DNA of 64,000 bases from Saprospiraceae bacterium (GTDB lineage: Bacteria; Bacteroidota; Bacteroidia; Chitinophagales; Saprospiraceae): contig JADKBV010000013.1 in NCBI GenBank assembly GCA_016714895.1, positions 62,001 through 126,000 of the forward strand. Direction: 5' to 3'. Positions 29,701 through 35,914 of this stretch are shown here, one piece after another. Made by a program: the position numbers and the translations under genes. Below the pieces are notes generated by a model. That model did not search any database, was not told where the DNA came from, and saw only the letters and a program-made list of their open reading frames with translations. Every line of letters starts with the position of its first letter. Within the stretch, counting starts at the first letter, position 1.

Positions 29701-29834
29701 GCCTGAATAGCGCCACCGCAAGTACCAAATGTAGCAGAACCGAATGCAGAAGTGTATACACACTGTGCATTTACGTTCACTGCTAACACCGTACCGAAAA
29801 CCAGTGTTAATAATTGATTTAAAAATCTTTTCAT
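23703..29834 (-). CDS. Giant T9SS-exported protein with PPC-like, HYR-like, dockerin-like and cohesin-like domains
   Basis: A 2043-residue secreted protein. The signal peptide ends at VNVNAQ. Residues about 25-130 form a Cys-rich N-terminal module ending SCRTVTGNCLSC. Residues about 145-265 resemble a pre-peptidase C-terminal-like domain (GIWHTYTPSCGGTLELNTC). Residues about 400-540 contain propeller-like repeats ('LEFDDAGNLYMFDIANDN'). Ig/HYR-like Cys-rich modules fill about 600-1600. The C-terminal set matches the downstream paralogue: a regulatory-like module, a dockerin-like pair (about 1690-1748; DVNNDARINSVDL), a cohesin-like domain (about 1816-1945) and a type-A T9SS signal (about 1957-2043; FQNEPNPF). 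It follows a small secreted-protein gene by 12 bases, so the two are co-transcribed. No catalytic domain was recognised. Confidence 0.87.
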   Translation of the reverse strand: MKRFLNQLLTLVFGTVLAVNVNAQCVYTSAFGSATFGTCGGAIQATTCAYAGEYSTFNGLTTGGQYQFNATGGSGNFLTITTAANVVLASGAAPLTWTSTLTGTVRVHIALNPACGTESSCRTVTGNCLSCSPPVQVVCTAATAIPTIPITGGTATVTGNTACSAPAQAVPTCGTTLNSANGIWHTYTPSCGGTLELNTCTGTTYDSKIGVFTGACTGLTCVVGNDDACGPQSRVTFAVTGGTTYRIYVTGFGTGNGAYTLTAVFTPDVCTCTNNPLSAEFQPADITVCPYEPFTGSLVITGGVPGPANGLGVAHWSTAPAGATTGTVGLTNGNNGSPAGTLSGVVGTAPFRGGGAVVKSTPSTDPPNLTDPFYYVSTPNFYRFQNGVETIISSNLPANAACNAWDRTTNTMYFATAGTPGALSTININTGALTPVGNFNGGGVIGFAIWLEFDDAGNLYMFDIANDNVYRVNKTNAACTLLGPAGFNGNFGQDAFFWDGAIYSHAFNAGAFSMQFRRFNITTGASTLINDLGFAQSGAESWYGQTFPGGYDVQWNFTTGLTETGPSWSTFDGLLINPGVYNYIVTVTDACGTTATAQFNVTVRDIPEAMSCNDNVNISVEESCSIDLRADMFLEGPYDGCYDLYELYIWPYGQEAVSTGNVNNQLVNFNGLFGTHTFVVVNPFTGNRCWGTFTVEDKYAPVVECEDFEISCLFSSLLDLPINDPNFLGLPDVIDNCDDAVLSFNDLEVGSDVCTKVILRRWHAVDGSGNVSAECIQQIVVNPISFADVFIPNPLVVVECNTDTDPASIVAATGDVRNGFPFVDLGAAGFLPVDGQLCNIVCTYTDQEIRACGPHCHGNKKVIRTWQCIDWCEGIVSTPFTQLIKSADLEGPTFILKDTTVTTSPWYCAADFDLPRPWELHDNCDINPTYYVSGPGIVQISGNPVAGYRAKGAPKGVHTFCYTATDCCGNITTLCMRVTVVDRTPPVPVTYHDIVVGLVPGGPGQDGNAKLFTEHINNNSYDNCTDVRVEIRRPAGSPKCNNEGRIINPLTGETYNNNVTFNNNVPRLHADDNANDTDGGQFVKFCCEDLTTGVDIDGDGEVNIGYHEVIMRVWDDGDMNAVWGSIGDNYNESWIYVKVEDKAPPTIQCPPNMTIFCDWAITYSTDLGSGAQPTEGVDFTKTGLPVGYGTCGTLPIRFRDNIGQLNQCKLGNVTRDFFVGSAPVNQAPSCRQIITILPSTSQQPWVITPPTATPVATTCDGPTDAQIEANGPRWVNGPCDVIGENIKVHEFLFEDGVCKKWRVEYNYMNWCTNEARGPFFKDFMYFDQVKPELENCDPLMFGVDANCSHRLVLTNSATDEGGCIEEGWLKWQVFVDLWADGTDDWEFSSFLPVNNDVANANNGNLAAIRDDNGNGIPDIYVAPTLNGGDITITVPELIVGKMSNHKVSWKVTDGCHNHTTCHQDVMVADKKAPTPYCINLSTALMEDPDGSGPLRPMVELWAIDFNIGSFDNCTPQEDLLFTFDQWAPQVTDTVIAGRLINIDVPHYFDANGGVMGYPTTNAQVLSRYNNGELQLWLPSLRSSAKVWTDAVLTGGTNKVEVDVMMSVWDKKFNQDFCWVKLAIICNTCPTNGGGSRIAGITSTESGQGVNNVTVSLDRNAPEFPVAAQTVNGMFSFEGIENSANGNDKVRLFANKGGDYDNGVSTLDLVLIQRHILGTQEFTNAINVIAADVNNDARINSVDLVELRKVILGTADEFTNKSWRFPVAGQTLDVTNVFPYNENISLLVSGDVDNQNFVAVKIGDVNGTATTDVMNATAESRSASTLNLTAENRNVEAGETVEVPVTASNFSDVFGFQYTMNLEGASFVNVIPGTIEINESNVGVISNEMITMSFASATAETRRADDVLFTIVLKANKAAQLSEMMYINSNVTSAESYVGSSIKVQNIGLTVGSESASADIQLFQNEPNPFKGQTKVSFFMPKANNATLTVYDVTGRVINIRNIDAVQGVNTEVYSREQLGTSGMLYYKLESGDFTATKKMIIIE

Positions 29835-29846
29835 TGAGATTGAGAT

Positions 29847-30251
29847 TTAGTTAAGGAATACAATTGAGTGAAAAGCATCGATTGCTTCTTTTTTCTTGAT
29901 CATGTTACCTTCCGCTTGAGGAAAGTCCATCAAAAAATTAGCAATGTTGTCGTTGTAAGCAGCACTGACTGCTTTTCCGGAAAGGAGGTCAGAAAGCATT
30001 CCTTTATAAAGGAGAGCTTCTACCGTTTTCATCTTCTCAGTCACCGGATCAATCGGAGATTGATTCAGTTCATGGTAAAGTACCGGCAATTTCTGCTGGA
30101 TACCTGCAGTGATCTGATCTTTAGTTTTGGAAATTCCATTTTGTTTTGCCAATGTTGCAACACCAACACTTAGGTCGCTTTGCGCAGACAAACTAGAAAA
30201 ACCGAAACAAAAACCAATCACCAAAATGAAAGAAAATGTTAACTTCTTCAT
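29847..30251 (-). CDS. Small secreted protein co-transcribed with the giant
   Basis: A 134-residue protein with a signal peptide (MKKLTFSFILVIGFCFGFSS then LSAQ). The mature part of about 110 residues is helical, without cysteines or recognised motifs, and no T9SS signal is present, so it probably remains periplasmic. It is the first gene of a two-gene unit with the 2043-aa giant (12-base gap). It could be an accessory or chaperone for that giant; this is inference from position only. No family was recognised. Confidence 0.75.
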   Translation of the reverse strand: MKKLTFSFILVIGFCFGFSSLSAQSDLSVGVATLAKQNGISKTKDQITAGIQQKLPVLYHELNQSPIDPVTEKMKTVEALLYKGMLSDLLSGKAVSAAYNDNIANFLMDFPQAEGNMIKKKEAIDAFHSIVFLN

Positions 30252-30600
30252 GAGATTGAGTTTTGGTTAAAAAAATTAAAATTTATGAAATAATAAATTA
30301 GCCTATACATGGACAGGTCGTACCTGTACGGCGACGGGAGGAAAGAGCTGTGTACGATCTTTTATACATCCAAAACATTAGGGTGTCGGATGTACATCTG
30401 AATCGAAAGCAGATTGAGGAGCCTTAGGATGTTTATGTACGAGAGCACATAAACTATTGGGTTAAGAAATAGAAACGGAAAAGATTTTAATGATTTTCGT
30501 CAGTATGGTCATTAAATCAAATCAAATCCGGTGTAGTTTTCTATCTTTCTTATTTCGTCTGTATGTTTGTTATCCCTGTTCTTTAACAAGAATTGTTTAT
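30252..30600 (-). promoter_or_regulatory. Long structured 5' leader of the giant operon
   Basis: The predicted leader of about 350 bases contains three short stem-loops: ACAGGT/ACCTGT (30313-30327), TACATCC/GGATGTA (30365-30394) and TTTATGT/ACATAAA (30432-30453). None has a T run. No known riboswitch or RNA family was recognised. The conserved habit of long, stem-containing leaders in the three T9SS giants suggests post-transcriptional control, but this is inference. Confidence 0.4.
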
Positions 30601-30606
30601 TCGGCG

Positions 30607-30614
30607 CAAAAATA
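30607..30614 (-). promoter_or_regulatory. -7 box for the giant operon
   Basis: On the minus strand this reads TATTTTTG followed by CGCC, a typical Bacteroidota -7 context. A second match (TATATTTG, 30703-30710) lies about 95 bases further upstream and is an alternative. Confidence 0.55.
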
Positions 30615-30969
30615 TGAATAAATTATATACGATGTATTAAAATACGTAAATATTTTATTACACGTATGTAATATACTTGACTCTTTTTGTCGAATGGACA
30701 CGCAAATATACCACTCTTTGATTTCCAAATGAAGGATTTGGTCATTTTTTTATGGTTAATTTTAATATATAATTTTTCAATATATGTAAAGGTTTATCCT
30801 AGTAAGGTTATTTACACCGTTTTTACATTCTGTATTGAACAACAGGATAAGGTTCAACCAAAATTATAACAAGGTATCGTTTGTAGTGTAGTATACATGA
30901 GGTAACTATATAAATGCTGATGACCCGCTGTCCATCATTAACCCGATATTTTTTCCTTTTGATTCCTTC
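30615..30969. other. Intergenic region, nothing recognised
   Basis: About 355 AT-rich bases between the giant operon promoter and the 3' end of the TPR lipoprotein gene. Apart from the second possible -7 box at 30703-30710, no feature is supported. Confidence 0.4.
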
Positions 30970-32448
30970 TTAATCAGAAGCCCTGGCAGTTGTCTGTTCC
31001 TGAATCCAACAAGGCACAGAATATTTTGCGCCTTCTTTGATTCCCCTGAAAAATAAATCTTCCTTTTTGGGCATATATTGGGCATAACGGGATATCCACT
31101 TGTTTGCTTCAGCGGTAAATGATGGATCCACGGATTTTGCCAATTGAAACTGGTCAATAGCAACCCACGTGACTATCTGGCTGTCCCAACCGGTGCCCGG
31201 ACCACATAAAGGTCCACTGGAAGCGTACAATTTACCGATCAGCATATAGGGTTCTCCCCAGTTTGGTTTTAAATCAGCAGCCTTACGTGCATATTGTCTG
31301 GATACACTGAAGTTTTTTAAATCACCGTAATATATCTTTGAGATCAGCAAATAATATTTTGCTTTGATTTCTTTGTCTGCAGATTCCTGGGCAAATTGTT
31401 CAAATTTTTGAACCGCCTCTTTGTATCTCCCTTTAAGATATGCGTCATATCCTTGTTTGGCAAGCCCCGGTGTTTCAGGTGCCACATAACATTGTTTGGA
31501 TTTTATGTCTGTAAGTCGGGCCAGATCAGCACCCTTTGGATCACAGTCTCCTCTGAACAGTCTGGTGTATGCCGTATTAACCAATTCACAACTATCAGGA
31601 TACCTGTTGACCAAAGGCATATACTTCCGGGTATAATAGGTACAGTCATAAAAATCTTCCACTCCTTCCAGTAGTTCCATCTGAACCGGAGCATATCCCT
31701 CAATGACTTTCCAGGTATCACATTCTTTACCTTTACAATTGGCCAAACCATTATCCACGATCTGCGTAATCAATGTGGCATACCGAACACCCTCTTCTCT
31801 GGATATTTTACCGGCAACTACCCTGTCGTACAACATTTTTGAAAAAGGATTGATTACAAAATATGCTGATTGAATTCCTTTGGCATCAATATGTTCTGTA
31901 AACCATGTAAATATAACCGACGTATCTATATATGTAGGAAAATAATAAAATGCCTCAAATGCCTTCAATCCGGATACATAATCTTTTTCATCAAAACAAT
32001 AAGCCCTTTTGTCGTAAAGTAAAAAAACAGAATCAACGTACCGCTTTTTCAGTGCTTCATCTTTTTCTTTTTCAAAAAGATATTTGTAAAGTTTAACCCC
32101 GTCATCATATTGAGATTTGACTTTGCCATTCGAAGCGGGGGCCATACCATATGCCTGTCTCCATAATCCCAGAGCGTCATCCATTCTGTTTGCCTTCATA
32201 TTATCCCGGTATAATACATACGCAGTCATGGCCACTTCTCTGTCAGCACCATTCAGATCATCAAAGGTGGCACAAGGGCTTTTAAATACATCTTCGGGAG
32301 TTGTTTCAACGATTACAGGAGCATTGTCCGTATTTTTAGGAAGTTCTTCAGCCACTTTGGGTGTACAGGAGATCACTCCTATATATATAATACACAAAGC
32401 CCAAAATGACTTACCGAAAAAAAAGAAATTGTCGCTTGTACGTATCAT
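30970..32448 (-). CDS. TPR-repeat lipoprotein
   Basis: A 492-residue protein starting with a hydrophobic signal and lipobox VISC (C28), so predicted to be lipid-anchored in the cell envelope. The frame opens 33 bases further upstream at 32481, but the shorter start gives the better lipoprotein signal. The mature part is alpha-helical with TPR-like repeats, clearest near the C-terminus ('ALKKRYVDSVFLLYDKRAY', 'GLAKQGYDAYLKGRYKEAV', 'YARKAADLKPNWGEPYMLIG'). TPR lipoproteins usually act as scaffolds. The gene lies upstream of the giant operon on the same strand but is separated by more than 700 bases. Confidence 0.75.
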   Translation of the reverse strand: MIRTSDNFFFFGKSFWALCIIYIGVISCTPKVAEELPKNTDNAPVIVETTPEDVFKSPCATFDDLNGADREVAMTAYVLYRDNMKANRMDDALGLWRQAYGMAPASNGKVKSQYDDGVKLYKYLFEKEKDEALKKRYVDSVFLLYDKRAYCFDEKDYVSGLKAFEAFYYFPTYIDTSVIFTWFTEHIDAKGIQSAYFVINPFSKMLYDRVVAGKISREEGVRYATLITQIVDNGLANCKGKECDTWKVIEGYAPVQMELLEGVEDFYDCTYYTRKYMPLVNRYPDSCELVNTAYTRLFRGDCDPKGADLARLTDIKSKQCYVAPETPGLAKQGYDAYLKGRYKEAVQKFEQFAQESADKEIKAKYYLLISKIYYGDLKNFSVSRQYARKAADLKPNWGEPYMLIGKLYASSGPLCGPGTGWDSQIVTWVAIDQFQLAKSVDPSFTAEANKWISRYAQYMPKKEDLFFRGIKEGAKYSVPCWIQEQTTARASD

Positions 32449-33293
32449 GCCTGTTATGTCAAAATTCAAGAAAGAAAACATTAAAATTGTCTTGAATGTT
32501 CACCGGTCTGATACCATATATAAGGAATACGGTAATTAATAATGATTTTTGAATGACGTGTCGGATACCATAAATACATCTTTCGGGTACTATTTAAGGT
32601 AGAAAATCGGGATATATTTTTGGTTTTTCCTCCCGACTCATCTGCTTGTACTAAATTTTTGGACTATTCATTAACCCTGTATATATGAAGCCGGATCATC
32701 CTCCTTTACCAATCAATGTGCATGGTATCAACAAAACCATTTATTAAAAGTCAGTTGGATTTATCCCTGGGTTCAGGGAGATTTTACTTTTGAGAAATTC
32801 ATATCTGAAATAAAGAACTATATAATATTAGTAATTAATCACAATTATATATTACATACTTTTTATCCATTTTACTTATTGATTAATAATTGTTTTTAAA
32901 AATCTATTTTACTAATATATCTCACATTCAATAATAATTCGATAATTACATATTGTATAAATAAATAATATTTATTCGAATCTAAGAAAAAATCGGGAAA
33001 ATCAGGGCGACCCCCTATCGGGTCTTTACTTCCCTGTCCCGTCAATTTTACGATGACGGGACAGGTCGTGTCCGCTTCTATCCCTATCGGTTGAGGTTTG
33101 TCTTCCGGTTTAAAATTCCGTCTGTCAGAATAAATACCAACCCGAACCGGATTTCATTTTCTATCATAAAATTGTTTTGATAGGTATGGGTAATCTTATT
33201 AAAAAATCAGTTTCCGATTATCAGGATTTCCCCTTCTTCAGGTAAAATAAAAAAGATATAACAGCCCCTGAGAAAATGTTTAACCTATTTATC
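32449..33293. other. AT-rich intergenic region upstream of metG
   Basis: About 845 bases without a supported gene. The first 550 are very AT-rich. From about 33000 the composition becomes GC-richer, and a perfect 12-bp inverted repeat lies at 33033-33065. This part may be a remnant of a small mobile or repetitive element, but no terminal repeats or target duplication are visible. Confidence 0.4.
33033..33065. repeat. Perfect 12-bp inverted repeat
   Basis: CCTGTCCCGTCA pairs with TGACGGGACAGG around a 9-base loop (ATTTTACGA). No T run follows on either strand. It could be the tip of a small repetitive element or a transcribed hairpin. Confidence 0.6.
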
Positions 33294-33301
33294 TATCTTT
33301 G
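33294..33301 (+). promoter_or_regulatory. -7 box for metG
   Basis: TATCTTTG matches TAnnTTTG 22 bases before the ATG at 33324. It lies downstream of the alternative start at 33276 and so rules that start out. Confidence 0.65.
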
Positions 33302-33323
33302 CACTTTTATTTCAGGAAAAAAG

Positions 33324-35471
33324 ATGAGACATTTCAACAGATATCTGGTTACTTCCGCCCTACCCTATGCCAACGGGCCCTTACATATAGGCCACTTGGC
33401 AGGTGCCTACCTTTCCGCTGACATTTATGTTCGCTTTCAGCGTTTGATGGGAAAAGATATCGTTTTTATTTGCGGTTCAGACGAACACGGCGCAGCCATA
33501 ACGATCAAAGCCATGAAAGAAGGTCTTCATCCTCAGCAGATTGTGGACAAATATCACGAATTATTTGTTGATACTTTTCAAAAAATGGGTATCTCTTTTG
33601 ACATGTATCATCGTACAAGCTCGCCATTACATCATCAGACTTCACAGGATTTTTTCGAAAAATTGTACAAAAAGAAAGAATTTTCAGAACAGGAATCCGA
33701 ACAGTATTTTGATGAAAAAGCAAACCAATTTCTGGCTGACCGTTATATCAAAGGTACTTGTCCTAAATGCAGTTTTGACAGTGCCTATGGTGACCAATGT
33801 GAAAATTGCGGAACATCGCTGAATCCCACAGATTTAATCGAACCTAAATCGATGTTATCCGGTGAAACGCCCGTGCTTAAAAAAACCAAACACTGGTACC
33901 TTCCTCTGGACAAATACGAATCATGGTTGAGACCCTGGATCGAAACAGGTCAGGTCGACGGCATGGAAACACACGATCCTGATGATTGGAAAAACCACGT
34001 TTTAGGTCAATGTAAATCATGGCTTGACTCAGGCCTACAACCACGGGCCATGACAAGAGATCTGGACTGGGGCGTCGACGTTCCGAAATCCATTCCCGGT
34101 CATGAAGGCAAAAAATTGTACGTTTGGATGGATGCTCCCATCGGATATATATCTGCAACCAAACAATGGGCAGCAGACAACAAAAAGAACTGGAAAAAAT
34201 ATTGGCAATCTGATGATACCGCGCTGATTCATTTTATCGGCAAAGATAATATTGTATTTCATTGCCTGATTTTTCCTGCCATTCTAAAAGCTCACGGAGA
34301 TTATATTCTTCCTTATAATGTTCCTGCAAACCAATTTATGAATCTGGAAGGTGACAAAATATCCACTTCCCGCAATTGGGCGGTTTGGGTACACGAATAC
34401 CTCGAAGACATTCCAAACAGACAAGACGAATTAAGATATTGTATGGTAAAAAATATGCCGGAACAAAAAGACAGCGAATTCACCTGGAAAGGATTTCAGG
34501 ATGGTGTCAATAATGAGTTGGTCAATAATCTGGCAAATTTTGTCAATCGCGTCGTTGTTCTTACTCAAAAATATTACGGCGGTAAAGTGCCGAAATTTGA
34601 CGAAAATGTCGAAATCAACAGTCCGGAAGATCAATACGAAGAAACCTATCATGACAGTGAACTCCTTCGTTTATTTGACGATATTCAGGAATACGCACAA
34701 CATATCCGCGAGTTCAGATTTAAAGACGGCCTGAAGACCATGATGGAAATTTCCACCAAAGGTAATCAGATCCTACAATTTAACGAACCCTGGAAAGCTT
34801 TCAAAGACAATCCGGAAAGGGTCAAGGTGGTGATGAACCTGACGTTGCAGTATGTAGCAGCTATCAGAATCATGTGCCAGCCATTTTTGCCTTTTGCTTC
34901 CGAAAAAATAACGGCATTACTGCAATTACCTCCATTAAAAAACAATGGTGATCTGGTAAAAATGCTCGATCAACTGGCTGAAGGAAAACCAGTCATCAAA
35001 GCAGGTCATGTCATCGGCGAGCCTATACATTTATTCACCCGAATCGATGATGAAACCATTGAATATCAGGTACAGAAATTAAAAAATAAAGAAAAAGATT
35101 TGGTTCAGCCTGTTTCAACAAATCAATCACATCAGGAAGTCAAACCTGAAATTCAATTTGATGATTTTACAAAACTTGACCTGAGAACAGCCACCATCAT
35201 TGCCGCTGAAGTTGTGCCGAAAGCAGACAAATTACTAAAACTCAGTCTTGATCTTGGATTTGAACAAAGGACGGTAGTTTCCGGTATAGCACAACATTAC
35301 AAACCGGAAGAAATCACCGGAAAACAAGTCGTCATCGTAGCTAATCTCGCTCCCAGAAAAATGAAAGGTATTGAATCTCAGGGTATGATTCTTATGGCTG
35401 AAAACGGAGATGGAAAATTGTGTTTTGTTTCTCCCGAAACAACCTGGGCAAATGGTTTCGGCGTAAAATAG
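33324..35471 (+). CDS. metG: Methionyl-tRNA synthetase
   Basis: A 715-residue class I aminoacyl-tRNA synthetase that charges tRNA-Met. The catalytic domain has PLHIGHLAG (HIGH at residues 21-24), a zinc knuckle CPKCSFDSAYGDQCENCG, the methionine-site segment 'LYVWMDAPIGYISATKQW' and the KMSKS equivalent KISTSRNW. The anticodon domain follows. The last about 110 residues form an EMAPII-like tRNA-binding OB fold ('DLRTATIIAAEVVPKADKLL'), as in long dimeric MetRS. The start is fixed by the -7 box at 33294. The Fur-family gene starts 6 bases after the stop, so they are probably co-transcribed. Confidence 0.97.
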   Translation: MRHFNRYLVTSALPYANGPLHIGHLAGAYLSADIYVRFQRLMGKDIVFICGSDEHGAAITIKAMKEGLHPQQIVDKYHELFVDTFQKMGISFDMYHRTSSPLHHQTSQDFFEKLYKKKEFSEQESEQYFDEKANQFLADRYIKGTCPKCSFDSAYGDQCENCGTSLNPTDLIEPKSMLSGETPVLKKTKHWYLPLDKYESWLRPWIETGQVDGMETHDPDDWKNHVLGQCKSWLDSGLQPRAMTRDLDWGVDVPKSIPGHEGKKLYVWMDAPIGYISATKQWAADNKKNWKKYWQSDDTALIHFIGKDNIVFHCLIFPAILKAHGDYILPYNVPANQFMNLEGDKISTSRNWAVWVHEYLEDIPNRQDELRYCMVKNMPEQKDSEFTWKGFQDGVNNELVNNLANFVNRVVVLTQKYYGGKVPKFDENVEINSPEDQYEETYHDSELLRLFDDIQEYAQHIREFRFKDGLKTMMEISTKGNQILQFNEPWKAFKDNPERVKVVMNLTLQYVAAIRIMCQPFLPFASEKITALLQLPPLKNNGDLVKMLDQLAEGKPVIKAGHVIGEPIHLFTRIDDETIEYQVQKLKNKEKDLVQPVSTNQSHQEVKPEIQFDDFTKLDLRTATIIAAEVVPKADKLLKLSLDLGFEQRTVVSGIAQHYKPEEITGKQVVIVANLAPRKMKGIESQGMILMAENGDGKLCFVSPETTWANGFGVK

Positions 35472-35477
35472 AAGCAG

Positions 35478-35894
35478 ATGGTACAAATTGAAGAAACCCT
35501 CAAAAAACACGGTCTGAGACACACTTTATTCCGTGCGCAGATTCTGGATATTTTTCACGAAAGCAAATACGCATTGTCTAATAATGATATAGAATCAAAA
35601 TTGGAAAATTTTGACCGGATTACCCTGTACCGAACCCTCAAAAGTTTTGAAGAAAAAGGGTTAATTCACAAAATATCAGACAACAACGGCAATCTCAAAT
35701 ATGCCATGTGTGAAGGAGATTGTGACGAAGGCCACCACCATGACCAACATGTTCATTTTCATTGCGAAAAATGTGACAAATCATTTTGTATCGACGAATT
35801 GAATGTACCCGATGTCAAGGTTCCCGAAGGATATACGGTTGTCACCCGGGATATGCTTCTGAAAGGTGTGTGTAAAGAATGTAACCGAACATAA
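35478..35894 (+). CDS. Fur-family metal-responsive transcriptional regulator
   Basis: A 138-residue DNA-binding repressor of the Fur/Zur/PerR family. An N-terminal winged helix (about 1-80; 'LSNNDIESKLENFDRITLYR') is followed by a dimerisation/metal domain with a His-rich segment (EGHHHDQHVHFHCEKC) and two CxxC pairs (CEKC and CKEC) that would bind structural zinc. The sequence does not decide between Fur, Zur and PerR; the abundant histidines and the CxxC pairs would suit a zinc sensor. It sits between metG and the E1 dehydrogenase gene in what looks like one transcript. Confidence 0.9.
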   Translation: MVQIEETLKKHGLRHTLFRAQILDIFHESKYALSNNDIESKLENFDRITLYRTLKSFEEKGLIHKISDNNGNLKYAMCEGDCDEGHHHDQHVHFHCEKCDKSFCIDELNVPDVKVPEGYTVVTRDMLLKGVCKECNRT

Positions 35895-35914
35895 AACATT
35901 GAAAGTAAAAATAT

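Noticed and set aside
10677..29834. Cellulosome interpretation of the cohesin/dockerin proteins
   Set aside because: No glycoside hydrolase or carbohydrate-binding module is attached to the dockerins; the only amylase is a separate lipoprotein gene.
33276..33323. Upstream start for metG
   Set aside because: The TATCTTTG box lies inside this stretch, and the family start is the ATG at 33324.
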